The notes under the pieces are model-generated. The model was given only the letters and a program-made list of their open reading frames with translations. It had not been told where the DNA came from and did not search any database. The position numbers and the translations under genes were made by a program. A stretch of DNA of 64,000 nt from Rhodovulum kholense. Its GTDB lineage: Bacteria; Pseudomonadota; Alphaproteobacteria; Rhodobacterales; Rhodobacteraceae. Shown piece by piece: positions 33,173 to 41,525 of this stretch (within the stretch, counting starts at the first letter, position 1; each line of letters begins with the position of its first letter). The stretch spans positions 62,001-126,000 of the forward strand of contig NZ_QAYC01000002.1 of NCBI RefSeq assembly GCF_003053725.1, read 5' to 3'.

Positions 33173-33673
33173 TCACCCCCTGCCCTGCAGCGCCTCCCCG
33201 AAGTCACGCCAGACGGCTTCGTCCCAGTATCGAGACGCAGCGCCCGAGGTCGAGGGCAGTACCCAGACCGGCAGCCCGTCATGATCGAACTGGCCATAGC
33301 CCAGTCGCTTGACCCCCAGAAAGACCTGCGCGGCGCGTTTGCCGTTGAAGGCCAGGCTGCGGGGCCTCCAGATCTCGACGAAGCGGGCCAGGCGGTCGGC
33401 GTCGTGGGCGGCGGCCGGGACGGCCGCATCCATGCCCCAGGCGCCCTTGGCCAGATCGGTCAGCCCGATCCCCAGCGCCAGCAACCGCGCCTCATCGCCG
33501 ACGGCCAGAGGTTCGGGCACCAGCCCTGCGCGAAAGAGCACGGGCCAGAACCGGTTCCCCCGCCCGGCATAGTAAAGGCCCAGCTCTGCCGAGCGGGGCC
33601 CCGCGGCCATGCCGCAAAAGACAGTGCGCAGATCGGGCGCGACGTAGTCGGGAAGGATGTCCTCCGATCCCAT
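33173..33673 (-). CDS. mug: Mismatch-specific uracil/thymine-DNA glycosylase (Mug)
   Basis: A 166-residue member of the UDG superfamily that removes U or T from G mispairs. The glycosylase motif 1 region is TVFCGMAAGPRSAELG near residue 17, with YYAGRGNRFWPVLFRAGL near residue 34. The second motif region is VWVLPSTSGAASRYW near residue 136. In many Mug proteins motif 1 reads GINPG; here it is GMAAG, so the catalytic Asn is replaced, which may shift activity or substrate. It ends 140 bases from the lipoprotein start and begins 24 bases after the rpoD stop. Confidence 0.85.
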   Translation of the reverse strand: MGSEDILPDYVAPDLRTVFCGMAAGPRSAELGLYYAGRGNRFWPVLFRAGLVPEPLAVGDEARLLALGIGLTDLAKGAWGMDAAVPAAAHDADRLARFVEIWRPRSLAFNGKRAAQVFLGVKRLGYGQFDHDGLPVWVLPSTSGAASRYWDEAVWRDFGEALQGRG

Positions 33674-33697
33674 GGCCGCGCCCGCCGGGGGCCTCCG

Positions 33698-35686
33698 TTA
33701 CTGGTCGAGGAAGCTTCTGAGCTTGCGAGACCGGCTGGGATGCTTGAGCTTTCTCAGCGCCTTGGCCTCGATCTGGCGGATCCGTTCGCGGGTCACGCTG
33801 AATTGCTGGCCAACCTCTTCCAGCGTGTGGTCGGTATTCATGCCGATGCCGAAGCGCATCCGCAGCACCCGTTCCTCGCGCGGGGTCAGCGAGGCCAGAA
33901 CCCGCGTCGTCGTCTCTTTCAGGTTCTCCTGAATGGCCGAATCGAGCGGCAGGACCGCGTTCTTGTCCTCGATGAAATCGCCAAGCTGGCTGTCTTCCTC
34001 GTCGCCGATGGGCGTCTCGAGGCTGATCGGTTCCTTGGCGATCTTCATCACCTTGCGAACCTTTTCCAGCGGCATCTGCAGCTTTTCGGCCAGTTCCTCG
34101 GGCGTCGGCTCGCGGCCGATCTCGTGCAGCATCTGGCGGCCGGTCCGGACCAGCTTGTTGATCGTCTCGATCATGTGGACCGGGATACGGATGGTGCGCG
34201 CCTGATCCGCGATGGACCGGGTGATGGCCTGCCGAATCCACCAAGTGGCATAGGTCGAGAACTTGTAGCCGCGGCGGTACTCGAACTTGTCGACCGCCTT
34301 CATCAGGCCGATATTGCCTTCCTGGATCAGGTCGAGGAACTGCAGCCCGCGGTTGGTGTATTTCTTGGCGATCGAGATCACCAGACGCAGGTTCGCCTCG
34401 ACCATTTCCTTCTTGGCCTGACGGGCTTCCTTCTCGCCCTTCTGGACCTGGTTCACGATCCGGCGGAATTCGCTGATGTCGACGCCGACATACTGGCCGA
34501 CTTGGGCCATGTCGGCGCGCAATTCGCTGACCTTGTGGCCCGACCGTTCGGTGAAGGCCGCCCAGCCGCGCCCGCCCTTGCGGGCCATGTGATCCATCCA
34601 GTTCGGGTCGAGCTCGTGGCCGCGATACTCGTCGATGAATTCGCGCCGGTTGATGCGGGCCTGGTCGGCCAGCTTCACCATGGCGCTGTCGATCGACATG
34701 ATCTTGCGGTTGATCCCGTAAAGCTGGTCGATCAGCGCCTCGATCCGGTTGTTGTGCAGGTGAAGCTCGTTGACCAGCAGCACAATCTCGGCGCGCAGCT
34801 TCTGGTATTCGGCCTCGTCCTTGTCGGAAAAGCGATGGGTCGTGCTCAGCGTGGCCTGGATCCGCTTGTCCTGGATCTCGGAGAGCTTGGAATAGTCCTC
34901 GGCGATCTGGTCGAGGGTTTCCAGCACGCGCGGTTTAAGCGCCGCCTCCATGGCCGCGAGGCTCATGTTGGCCTGTTCCTCGTCCTCGTCATCGTCGTCG
35001 CGGCGGATCGGGTTGCCGTCGGCGTCAAGCTCGGGGCTGTCCTCGTCCTTGCGGCTGTTGGGGTTCGCGGCCTCGACCTCGAGCCCATCGACGACCGGCT
35101 CGTCGCCCTCGTCCTCTTCGAGCGAGCGCCCGAAGGTGGCATCAAGGTCGATCACGTCGCGCAGCAGGATGTCTTCGTTCAGAAGCTCGTCGCGCCAGAT
35201 GGTGATCGCCTGGAAGGTCAGCGGGCTTTCGCAGAGCCCCGCGATCATCGTGTTGCGGCCGGCCTCGATCCGCTTGGCGATGGCGATCTCGCCCTCGCGC
35301 GACAGCAGTTCGACCGAGCCCATCTCGCGCAGGTACATCCGCACCGGGTCGTCGGTGCGGTCCAGCGTCTCGGACGTACTGGTGGCCAGCGCGACCTCGC
35401 GCGAGGTGGAGGTCTCGACCACTTCTGTCGATTTCTCCTCGCCCTCTTCGGCCTCGTCTTCCTCGATGATGTTGATGCCCATCTCGGAGAGCATCGACAT
35501 CACGTCCTCGATCTGTTCCGAGGACACCTGGTCGGGCGGCAGCACCTGGTTGAGCTGGTCATAGGTGATGTAGCCGCGCTCCTTGGCCTCGGCGATCATC
35601 TTCTTGACCGCAGCCTGGCTCATGTCGAGCGCGAGGTCGGCGTCCTGCTCGTCGGTCTTGCTGTCGTCCGTGTCCTTGGCGGCCAT
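33698..35686 (-). CDS. rpoD: RNA polymerase primary sigma factor RpoD (sigma-70)
   Basis: A 662-residue housekeeping sigma factor. It has an N-terminal region 1.1, an acidic non-conserved segment (about residues 185-225), region 2 with [28 protein letters not shown] and [12 protein letters not shown] near residues 425-470, region 3 and region 4.2 with [21 protein letters not shown] near the C-terminus. The ATG at 35684-35686 has an AAGGAGA ribosome-binding site. dnaG lies upstream, as in many alphaproteobacteria. Confidence 0.97.
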   Translation of the reverse strand: MAAKDTDDSKTDEQDADLALDMSQAAVKKMIAEAKERGYITYDQLNQVLPPDQVSSEQIEDVMSMLSEMGINIIEEDEAEEGEEKSTEVVETSTSREVALATSTSETLDRTDDPVRMYLREMGSVELLSREGEIAIAKRIEAGRNTMIAGLCESPLTFQAITIWRDELLNEDILLRDVIDLDATFGRSLEEDEGDEPVVDGLEVEAANPNSRKDEDSPELDADGNPIRRDDDDEDEEQANMSLAAMEAALKPRVLETLDQIAEDYSKLSEIQDKRIQATLSTTHRFSDKDEAEYQKLRAEIVLLVNELHLHNNRIEALIDQLYGINRKIMSIDSAMVKLADQARINRREFIDEYRGHELDPNWMDHMARKGGRGWAAFTERSGHKVSELRADMAQVGQYVGVDISEFRRIVNQVQKGEKEARQAKKEMVEANLRLVISIAKKYTNRGLQFLDLIQEGNIGLMKAVDKFEYRRGYKFSTYATWWIRQAITRSIADQARTIRIPVHMIETINKLVRTGRQMLHEIGREPTPEELAEKLQMPLEKVRKVMKIAKEPISLETPIGDEEDSQLGDFIEDKNAVLPLDSAIQENLKETTTRVLASLTPREERVLRMRFGIGMNTDHTLEEVGQQFSVTRERIRQIEAKALRKLKHPSRSRKLRSFLDQ

Positions 35687-35792
35687 GAAGGTCTCCTTGC
35701 AGGATGGCTGATTCGTCCACCGGGTCAAACCGACTCAATAGCGCGAATCAACGGGAAGAACACCTGTGTAGCCCCGATTCGTTGATCAAATC

Positions 35793-37766
35793 TCAACTTT
35801 CCGGGGCATTGCGGCGTGACGTTCTTCCTTTGCCATAGTCGATTCGGTCCAGAAGTTCGGCGAAGGCATCGCGTTCGTCCCGGTCCACATGCGCCCCGTT
35901 CGGGGCAAGCTCGAAGTCGGCCTCGTCCTCGTCCTGAGAGAGACCGGCGCCATGCCGCGCCCGGGCCGCCTGGCTCAGGCGCCAGGTCACCCCCTCGTCG
36001 GCGAAGCCTTCCAGGTCGCGCATGCCCTCCTCGATATCCCGTTCTGCCCCGCGAAGCCGGATCAGACGGTTGAACTCGTGCGAGATGCAAAGTGCGGCCT
36101 TTTCGGTGTCGCCCGGGGCATGAACCGGCGGCGCAATGCGCACATGGCTGAGCGAGAAGAGCTTTTCAAGGGGCTCGGGTCCGATGCGCCGTTCGACCGC
36201 GGCCAGCATGGCATCGCGGTCGTCTTGCGGCGGCAGGCTCAGCAGCGCCTGTTGCAGGGCGGCATGGTCGGGCGCGGCGCAGACCAGCGTCTCGAGCTCG
36301 CCCGCGAATTGTGCGATCAACTCGGGATGGGTGATCAGCGCAGCCAGAATCACCGCCTCGCGCAGCTCTTCCTCGAAACGCGGGATCGCCTGCACCAGCT
36401 CGGAACTTTTGGTGCTGGCAACAGGCCTCAGGTGCGGCGCGCGCGGCCAGCCGCCCTTGCGTGCCCCGCCGCCGGTCCGCGCCGGACGGAACAGCTCCCA
36501 GCGCAGGCGCTTCAGCTCTTCGGCGTAATGATGGCGCAGGGTCTGGTCGGGGATCCTGCCGATCGCGGCGGTGAGGTCGCGTTCCAGCGCGGCGCGGCGT
36601 TCGGGGCTGTCGAAGACCCGGCCCTCGGTCGCCCGGTCCCAGAGGATCTGAACCATCGGCCGGGCCTCGTCGAGGATCTTGCGCATCGCCCCGGCGCCGC
36701 CCGCCCGGATCACCTCGTCGGGGTCCTGCCCGGGCGGCAGGATCGCAAAGCGCAGCGCCTGCCCCGCCTCAAGCAGCGGCAGCGCCAGATCCATCACCCG
36801 CCGCGCCGCGCCGATCCCGGCCTTGTCGCCATCGAGCGCGATCACCGGCTCGGGATGAATGCGCCACAACAGCCGCAGCTGATGCTCGGTGACGGCTGTG
36901 CCCAAAGGCGCCACGGCCGCACCGAACCCCGCCTCGGACAGCGCGATCACGTCCATGTAGCCTTCGGCCACCACCAGCGGCTGGCCCTTGCCCGCCGCCT
37001 CGCGCGCCCGGTCGAGGTTGAAGAGCGTATGCCCCTTGTCGAAAAGCTCGGTCTGGGGCGAGTTCAGGTATTTGGCATTGTCGTTCGGGTCCATCGCCCG
37101 GCCGCCAAAGGCGATGACCCGGCCACGCCCGTCGCGGATCGGAAAGAGGATGCGGTTGCGGAAGACGTCATAGGGCTGACGTCCCTTGTCCGAGGGCCGC
37201 GCCAGGCCGGCCGCGAGAATCAGGTCCGGGTCGAGCCCGCGCCCGGTCAGATGCTCCCACAGCCCCTGCCAGCCGGGGGGCGCAAAGCCGATCTCCCAGC
37301 GCGCCTGTGCCTCGGGCGAAAGGCCACGCCCCGCCAGATAAGCCCGCGCCTCGGCGCCCGCGCCGGTCTGCAACTGCATCCGGTAATGGCGCTGGGCGAC
37401 CTCCATCACCTCCAGCAGGCGGGTCTGGCGGTCGGCCCTGACCTTGTCGGCGGGATCGCGCACCGGCATCGGCATCCCGGCCTCGCGGGCCAGGATCTCG
37501 ACCGCCTCCATGAAGCCGACATTCTCGGTTTCCTGCACGAACTTGACCGCGTCGCCCTTCGCCTGGCAGCCGAAGCAGTAGTAATAGCCCTTGCGGTCGT
37601 CGACATGGAAACTGGCGGTCTTCTCCTGATGGAACGGGCACGGCGCCCAGAGATCGCCCTTGCCCTGGTTCGACTTCCGCGCGTCCCACAGGACCTTGCG
37701 CCCCACCACCTGGGCGATGGAGGTCCGCGTGCGCAACTCGTCGAGGAATCCGGGGGGCAAGCTCAT
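35793..37766 (-). CDS. dnaG: DNA primase
   Basis: Makes RNA primers at replication forks. The 657-residue protein has the N-terminal CHC2 zinc finger (CPFHQEKTASF near residue 43 and YYYCFGCQAKGDAV near residue 66), the core RNA-polymerase domain, TOPRIM motifs (VVAEGYMDVIAL near residue 277, ALDGDKAG near residue 320) and a C-terminal helicase-binding region. I start at ATG 37764-37766 (MSLPPGFLDELRTRT). It is 106 bases upstream of rpoD in the conserved dnaG-rpoD pair. Confidence 0.96.
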   Translation of the reverse strand: MSLPPGFLDELRTRTSIAQVVGRKVLWDARKSNQGKGDLWAPCPFHQEKTASFHVDDRKGYYYCFGCQAKGDAVKFVQETENVGFMEAVEILAREAGMPMPVRDPADKVRADRQTRLLEVMEVAQRHYRMQLQTGAGAEARAYLAGRGLSPEAQARWEIGFAPPGWQGLWEHLTGRGLDPDLILAAGLARPSDKGRQPYDVFRNRILFPIRDGRGRVIAFGGRAMDPNDNAKYLNSPQTELFDKGHTLFNLDRAREAAGKGQPLVVAEGYMDVIALSEAGFGAAVAPLGTAVTEHQLRLLWRIHPEPVIALDGDKAGIGAARRVMDLALPLLEAGQALRFAILPPGQDPDEVIRAGGAGAMRKILDEARPMVQILWDRATEGRVFDSPERRAALERDLTAAIGRIPDQTLRHHYAEELKRLRWELFRPARTGGGARKGGWPRAPHLRPVASTKSSELVQAIPRFEEELREAVILAALITHPELIAQFAGELETLVCAAPDHAALQQALLSLPPQDDRDAMLAAVERRIGPEPLEKLFSLSHVRIAPPVHAPGDTEKAALCISHEFNRLIRLRGAERDIEEGMRDLEGFADEGVTWRLSQAARARHGAGLSQDEDEADFELAPNGAHVDRDERDAFAELLDRIDYGKGRTSRRNAPES

Positions 37767-37865
37767 GCCGAACAATATCGGGCGCGGGGGGCGGCTGTCC
37801 ATATCGGCCGGGCCTGCGCGCAGCTGCGAGTCGCCACCAGACGCAGGACGGCGGCCGGTTTCGGC

Positions 37866-38345
37866 TCAGCCCCGCCCGGCCTTTTCCTGCAAAAGCGCGG
37901 TCAGGATCTCGGCCATCGCCTTGGCCTCGCCCGCCGAGGTCACGCCGCCCACGCCCACCCGGCGGCCGAACCGCCACCAGACCCCCGGCGCCCAGGCGCG
38001 GGGCAGCGGTTCGGTCAGGCTCAGGGAAAACCCGTTCGAGGGCTTGAAGGCCAGCATGCCCCGGTCGAGCCCGGAGATTCGCTCGATCCGCGCCAGTTCG
38101 CGCCCGCGGTCGTCGAAAAGACCCTCGCGCGTCAGCACCAGCCGGCGCGCCGTCGCCCGGCGCATCGCCTCGGCCAAAGCCAGCGCACCCGCCCCCATCG
38201 CCAGCAGGAACGCACGGTAACCGATCGCAGCGGGCGGATGCACGAGGGCGATCTGCAACAACAGCCCCGCCAGCGCCAGAAGCACGCCCAGTCCGATCAC
38301 CCGGCGCAGGGCGGACACCCTGAGCGTTGCCAATTCTTCCGTCAT
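37866..38345 (-). CDS. Two-helix membrane protein, unknown function
   Basis: A 159-residue protein with two hydrophobic helices at about residues 16-33 and 42-58, followed by a soluble domain containing RRLVLTREGLFDDRGRELARI and PGVWWRFGRRVGVGG. The arrangement (two helices then a beta-rich domain) resembles small PH-like membrane proteins. It lies 100 bases upstream of dnaG on the same strand and could share its transcript. No specific function can be assigned. Confidence 0.78.
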   Translation of the reverse strand: MTEELATLRVSALRRVIGLGVLLALAGLLLQIALVHPPAAIGYRAFLLAMGAGALALAEAMRRATARRLVLTREGLFDDRGRELARIERISGLDRGMLAFKPSNGFSLSLTEPLPRAWAPGVWWRFGRRVGVGGVTSAGEAKAMAEILTALLQEKAGRG

Positions 38346-38583
38346 TTCCGCCCCTTCGCCGCGCGCCCGACTCGGACTGCATCAAATTCGTGCAGACCCC
38401 GCCACGCCGCCTTGTGATTCCGGCAGAGTCTCGCGTAGGCTCGCCTCTTGTTGGGCGAAAGAGCCGACGTCAAGCCGCGACCGGACAGACGCGGCGAAAA
38501 AGCACCTTGCCCGAGGCGACGAAGTCGCCATCTTTGGGGGGAAGCCAATTCATTTTGGTGGACAGGATCAACACAGGTGGATC

Positions 38584-38943
38584 ATGACTGACAAAACTTC
38601 GGAAAAGCCCGCGCAACTCCTGGAAGACCCGACTCCGTTCTCGAATCGGATGAACTGGCCTCTGCTCAGCGCGTCCAACTCGAAAACCGAGCTGAAAACG
38701 GACGATCCGACGCCGTTCTCCAGCCAGTTCAAGTGGCCGCTGCTGTCGGGCCGCAAGTCCCAGGTCGAACTGACCACCGGGACGACCCCGCTGTCCGACA
38801 TGATGAAATGGCCGCTGCTCAGCAACAAGGCGACCATGTTCGATACCGAGCTTCCGTCGGCCGGAGGCGGCAGCAAAGCCACCGGCGACAGCCCGGTCAG
38901 CAAGTTCATTCGCGGCATCATGACCGGCGAACCGCAGAAGTAA
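38584..38943 (+). CDS. Small protein with three WPLLS repeats, unrecognised
   Basis: Encodes 119 residues without Cys, signal peptide or membrane helix. Three imperfect 25-26-residue repeats each contain P(T/L)P(F/L)S-type residues followed by a Trp-Pro-Leu-Leu-Ser core; the Trp residues are at 25, 51 and 76. A Gly/Ser linker and a short SKFIRGIMTGE tail follow. An AGGTGG site precedes the ATG and a clear terminator follows, so it is very probably a real single-gene unit. Repeats of a short hydrophobic motif suggest a scaffold or multivalent ligand; a modified-peptide precursor is less likely. I know no homologue. Confidence 0.75.
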   Translation: MTDKTSEKPAQLLEDPTPFSNRMNWPLLSASNSKTELKTDDPTPFSSQFKWPLLSGRKSQVELTTGTTPLSDMMKWPLLSNKATMFDTELPSAGGGSKATGDSPVSKFIRGIMTGEPQK

Positions 38944-38977
38944 GCGGGCCGGCCAAAGCCAGCCGTTTTGGGCGCGG

Positions 38978-39012
38978 AACCCGCCGGGACCTCTCGGCGG
39001 GTTTCGCGTTTT
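38978..39012 (+). terminator. Intrinsic terminator of the WPLLS-repeat gene
   Basis: The stem AACCCGCCG/CGGCGGGTT with a short loop is followed by TCGCGTTTT. It lies 35 bases after the stop codon and before the convergent TetR gene. Confidence 0.75.
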
Positions 39013-39050
39013 AGGCACTTGGGACGCCGCCGCGTCGGACAGTCCGCGCG

Positions 39051-39638
39051 TCAGGCCGAGACGGCCTTTCGCACCATGCTCCAGTAAAGATCCTCGACCT
39101 CGGCGCGACTCAGCCGTCCCTCGTCGCGGTACCAGGTGGTGACCCCGGTCAGCATCGCGATCACCGCGAAGGCCGCATGCTTGCTGTCGGCCACATCGAA
39201 CGCCCCTTCGGCCGCGCCCTGGCGCAGGATGTCCTCCAGCACGGTCTCGTAGCGGCGGCGCAGCGCCTCGATCGCCCGGAAATTCGCGGGCTCGAGGTTG
39301 CGCAGCTCCATATAGGCGATGAAGACCGCATCGGGCCGGTCGAGGTGAAAGCGCACGTGGAAACGGGTGAAGGCCTCCAGCGCGTCGCGCGCGCCCGTGC
39401 CCTTGGGCAGCGCCTCCCAGGCGGCCAGAAGCTCGTCGAGATGGCTTTTCATCAGCTCGAACAACAGCCCCTGCTTGTCGGGGATGTAGTTGTAAAGCGC
39501 CCCCGCCTGCACGCCCACCTCGGCCGCGATCCGGCGCATCGACACCGCAGCGTACCCGTGCCGGGCAAACAGCGCCTGCGCCGCCGCCCGCAGCCGCGGG
39601 CCGGTGATCTCGGAATGGGACCCGGAGGTGCGTGCCAT
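39051..39638 (-). CDS. TetR-family transcriptional regulator
   Basis: A 195-residue repressor. The N-terminal helix-turn-helix reads AAQALFARHGYAAVSMRRIAAEVGVQAGALYNYIPDK (broken by the usual turn) at residues 18-54. The C-terminal ligand domain resembles acyl-CoA-related TetR proteins (HLDRPDAVFIAYMELRNL near residue 98). A perfect palindrome just upstream of its own start is the likely operator, implying autoregulation. The divergent neighbour is a tiny lipoprotein; true targets may lie elsewhere, perhaps fatty-acid or amino-acid catabolism. Confidence 0.9.
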   Translation of the reverse strand: MARTSGSHSEITGPRLRAAAQALFARHGYAAVSMRRIAAEVGVQAGALYNYIPDKQGLLFELMKSHLDELLAAWEALPKGTGARDALEAFTRFHVRFHLDRPDAVFIAYMELRNLEPANFRAIEALRRRYETVLEDILRQGAAEGAFDVADSKHAAFAVIAMLTGVTTWYRDEGRLSRAEVEDLYWSMVRKAVSA

Positions 39639-39651
39639 CGCCCCAGAGTAT

Positions 39652-39667
39652 CTGAACGCGCGTTCAG
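39652..39667. promoter_or_regulatory. Perfect TetR-type operator palindrome
   Basis: CTGAACGCGCGTTCAG is a 16-base perfect palindrome beginning 14 bases upstream of the TetR start codon. Similar TGAACG/CGTTCA arms are common for TetR repressors of fatty acid or branched-chain amino acid catabolism. Probably the autoregulatory site. Confidence 0.7.
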
Positions 39668-39754
39668 TTCAATCCCCGCCCCATCCGCGTCCTGCGCCGT
39701 CTTGCCGTCGCCCGGCCGCCCCGTCTATGGTGCGCGCGGTCAACGGAGGAGCCC

Positions 39755-40006
39755 ATGGCGCGCCTGCCCCTATGCCTTGCCGCAGCGCTGCTGCCCGCGC
39801 TTGCCGCCTGCACCGATTTCCCCGAGATCGACGCGGCCGAGCGCGCCGTGACAGGACCGACGCTTGCGCCCGAAATCGCCCCGATCGACCCGCTTCTGGA
39901 CCGGGTGCAGGCGGTTCGGGACCAGGCGCCGCCCGAGCCCTCGCTGGAAGGCCGTGCCGCGGCGCTGAAGGCCCGCGCGGCCCGGTTGCGCGCCCGCGAG
40001 ATCTGA
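39755..40006 (+). CDS. Tiny lipoprotein, unknown function
   Basis: An 83-residue protein with a lipoprotein signal (LPLCLAAALLPALAAC, lipid-modified Cys at residue 19) and a GGAGGAG ribosome-binding site seven bases before the ATG. The mature part is Ala/Pro/Arg-rich, ending in a short helical ALKARAARLRAREI tail. It stands alone between the divergent tetR-type gene and hom. The very short mature chain suggests a structural or regulatory envelope peptide. Confidence 0.75.
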   Translation: MARLPLCLAAALLPALAACTDFPEIDAAERAVTGPTLAPEIAPIDPLLDRVQAVRDQAPPEPSLEGRAAALKARAARLRAREI

Positions 40007-40100
40007 GCCGCCCCCGGGCGCGCCCCGGTCGCGTTGCATGCCCGGCGGCTTCGCGCTAACAACCCGCGAACCCTCAGCCTGTGATCCGGGAGCCGCCTTC

Positions 40101-41387
40101 ATGACTACCCCCTTGCGTCTTGGCATCGCCGGTCTCGGCACCGTCGGAGCCGGCGTCCTCAAGATCGTCCAGTCCCGCGCCAATCTGCTGGCCCAGCGCG
40201 GCGGGCGGCCGGTGGTCGTCACGGCGGTTTCGGCGCGCAGCCGCGGCAAGGATCGCGGCGTCGATCTGTCGGGCTATGCTTGGGAGGACGATCCGGTGGC
40301 CCTGGCCCGGCGCGACGATGTCGATGTCCTGGTCGAACTGATGGGCGGCTCGGATGGCCCCGCCAAGGCCGCGACCGAGGCCGCGCTGGCCGCGGGCAAG
40401 GACGTGGTGACCGCGAACAAGGCGATGCTGGCGATCCATGGGCAGACCCTGGCCGAGACCGCCGAGGCGGCGGGCCGGGTGATCCGGTTCGAGGCGGCCG
40501 TTGCGGGCGGCATCCCGGTCGTCAAGGCGCTGACCGAGGGACTTGCCGGCAACCAGATCGCCCGGATCATGGGGGTGATGAACGGCACCTGCAACTACAT
40601 CCTGACCCGGATGGAACGCGATGGCCTGCCCTATGAAACCGTCTTCGAAGAGGCGCAGGCGCTTGGCTATCTCGAGGCCGATCCGACCCTCGATGTCGGC
40701 GGCATCGATGCGGGCCACAAGCTGTCCCTGCTGACCGCCATCGCCTTCGGCACCCGGGTCGATTTCGACGCGGTCGAGCTGGAGGGGATCGAACGGATCT
40801 CGATCGTCGATATCCGCCACGCCGCCGATATGGGCTTCCGGATCAAGCTTCTGGGCGTCGCGCAGATGACCGGGCGCGGGCTTGAACAGCGGATGTCACC
40901 CTGCCTGGTGCCCGCGCAGTCTCCGCTGGGCCAGCTTGAGGGCGCGACCAACATGGTGGTGCTGGAAGGTGACGCGGTCGGCCAGATCGTGCTGCGCGGC
41001 GCGGGCGCGGGCGAGGGTCCGACCGCCAGCGCGGTGATGTCGGACGTGATCGACATTGCCCGCGGCTATCGTGTGGCGACCTTCGGCCAGCCTGCCGCCG
41101 GGCTTGAAAGCGCCCGCCCGGCCCGGGCTACGGTCGCGGCGCCCTACTATCTGCGGATGGAGCTGCAGGACAAGCCCGGTGCGCTGGCCAAGGTGGCGGC
41201 GGTGCTGGGCGAGGCCGGGGTCTCGATCAACCGCATGCGCCAGACCCGGCACAGCGAGACCACCGCCCCGGTGCTGGTCGTCACCCACAAGACCACCCGC
41301 GACGCGCTGGATCAGGCGCTGGAGGGATTCGCCGAAACAGGCGTCGTGGTGGGCGCCCCGGTCGCGATCCGGATCGAGGACGTCTGA
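40101..41387 (+). CDS. hom: Homoserine dehydrogenase
   Basis: Reduces aspartate semialdehyde to homoserine, feeding threonine and methionine synthesis. The 428-residue protein has the NAD(P) site GIAGLGTVGAGVL near residue 8, the homoserine-binding core GVMNGTCNYILTRME near residue 158 and EADPTLDVGGIDAGHKL near residue 193. A C-terminal ACT domain (YLRMELQDKPGALAKVAAV near residue 352) is usually the site of threonine feedback. The start at 40101 was chosen because the Rossmann strand begins within ten residues. Confidence 0.95.
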   Translation: MTTPLRLGIAGLGTVGAGVLKIVQSRANLLAQRGGRPVVVTAVSARSRGKDRGVDLSGYAWEDDPVALARRDDVDVLVELMGGSDGPAKAATEAALAAGKDVVTANKAMLAIHGQTLAETAEAAGRVIRFEAAVAGGIPVVKALTEGLAGNQIARIMGVMNGTCNYILTRMERDGLPYETVFEEAQALGYLEADPTLDVGGIDAGHKLSLLTAIAFGTRVDFDAVELEGIERISIVDIRHAADMGFRIKLLGVAQMTGRGLEQRMSPCLVPAQSPLGQLEGATNMVVLEGDAVGQIVLRGAGAGEGPTASAVMSDVIDIARGYRVATFGQPAAGLESARPARATVAAPYYLRMELQDKPGALAKVAAVLGEAGVSINRMRQTRHSETTAPVLVVTHKTTRDALDQALEGFAETGVVVGAPVAIRIEDV

Positions 41388-41443
41388 CCCATAGCCCCCC
41401 GGGGCGTGCAGGATGGTCACGAATTGTTTCCATCCGCTCAAAA

Positions 41444-41458
41444 GTGACGTTGCGTCAC
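41444..41458. repeat. Inverted repeat upstream of the MshEN-GT2 gene
   Basis: GTGACGTTGCGTCAC pairs six-base arms (GTGACG/CGTCAC) around a three-base centre. It lies between hom and the glycosyltransferase gene, 24 bases from the CtrA-type box. It may be an operator; the regulator is unknown. Confidence 0.4.
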
Positions 41459-41481
41459 CGGCAATTTACCGCCGATTAACC

Positions 41482-41496
41482 TTAACGGGGCATTAA
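41482..41496 (+). promoter_or_regulatory. CtrA-type box upstream of the MshEN-GT2 gene
   Basis: TTAACGGGGCATTAA fits the CtrA consensus TTAA-N7-TTAA exactly and lies 30 bases before the glycosyltransferase start codon, a position typical of CtrA-activated promoters. In Rhodobacteraceae CtrA commonly controls motility, gene-transfer agent, envelope and c-di-GMP functions. Confidence 0.55.
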
Positions 41497-41525
41497 GGCA
41501 GGGTTTCTCGCCGAACGGGAGCCCC

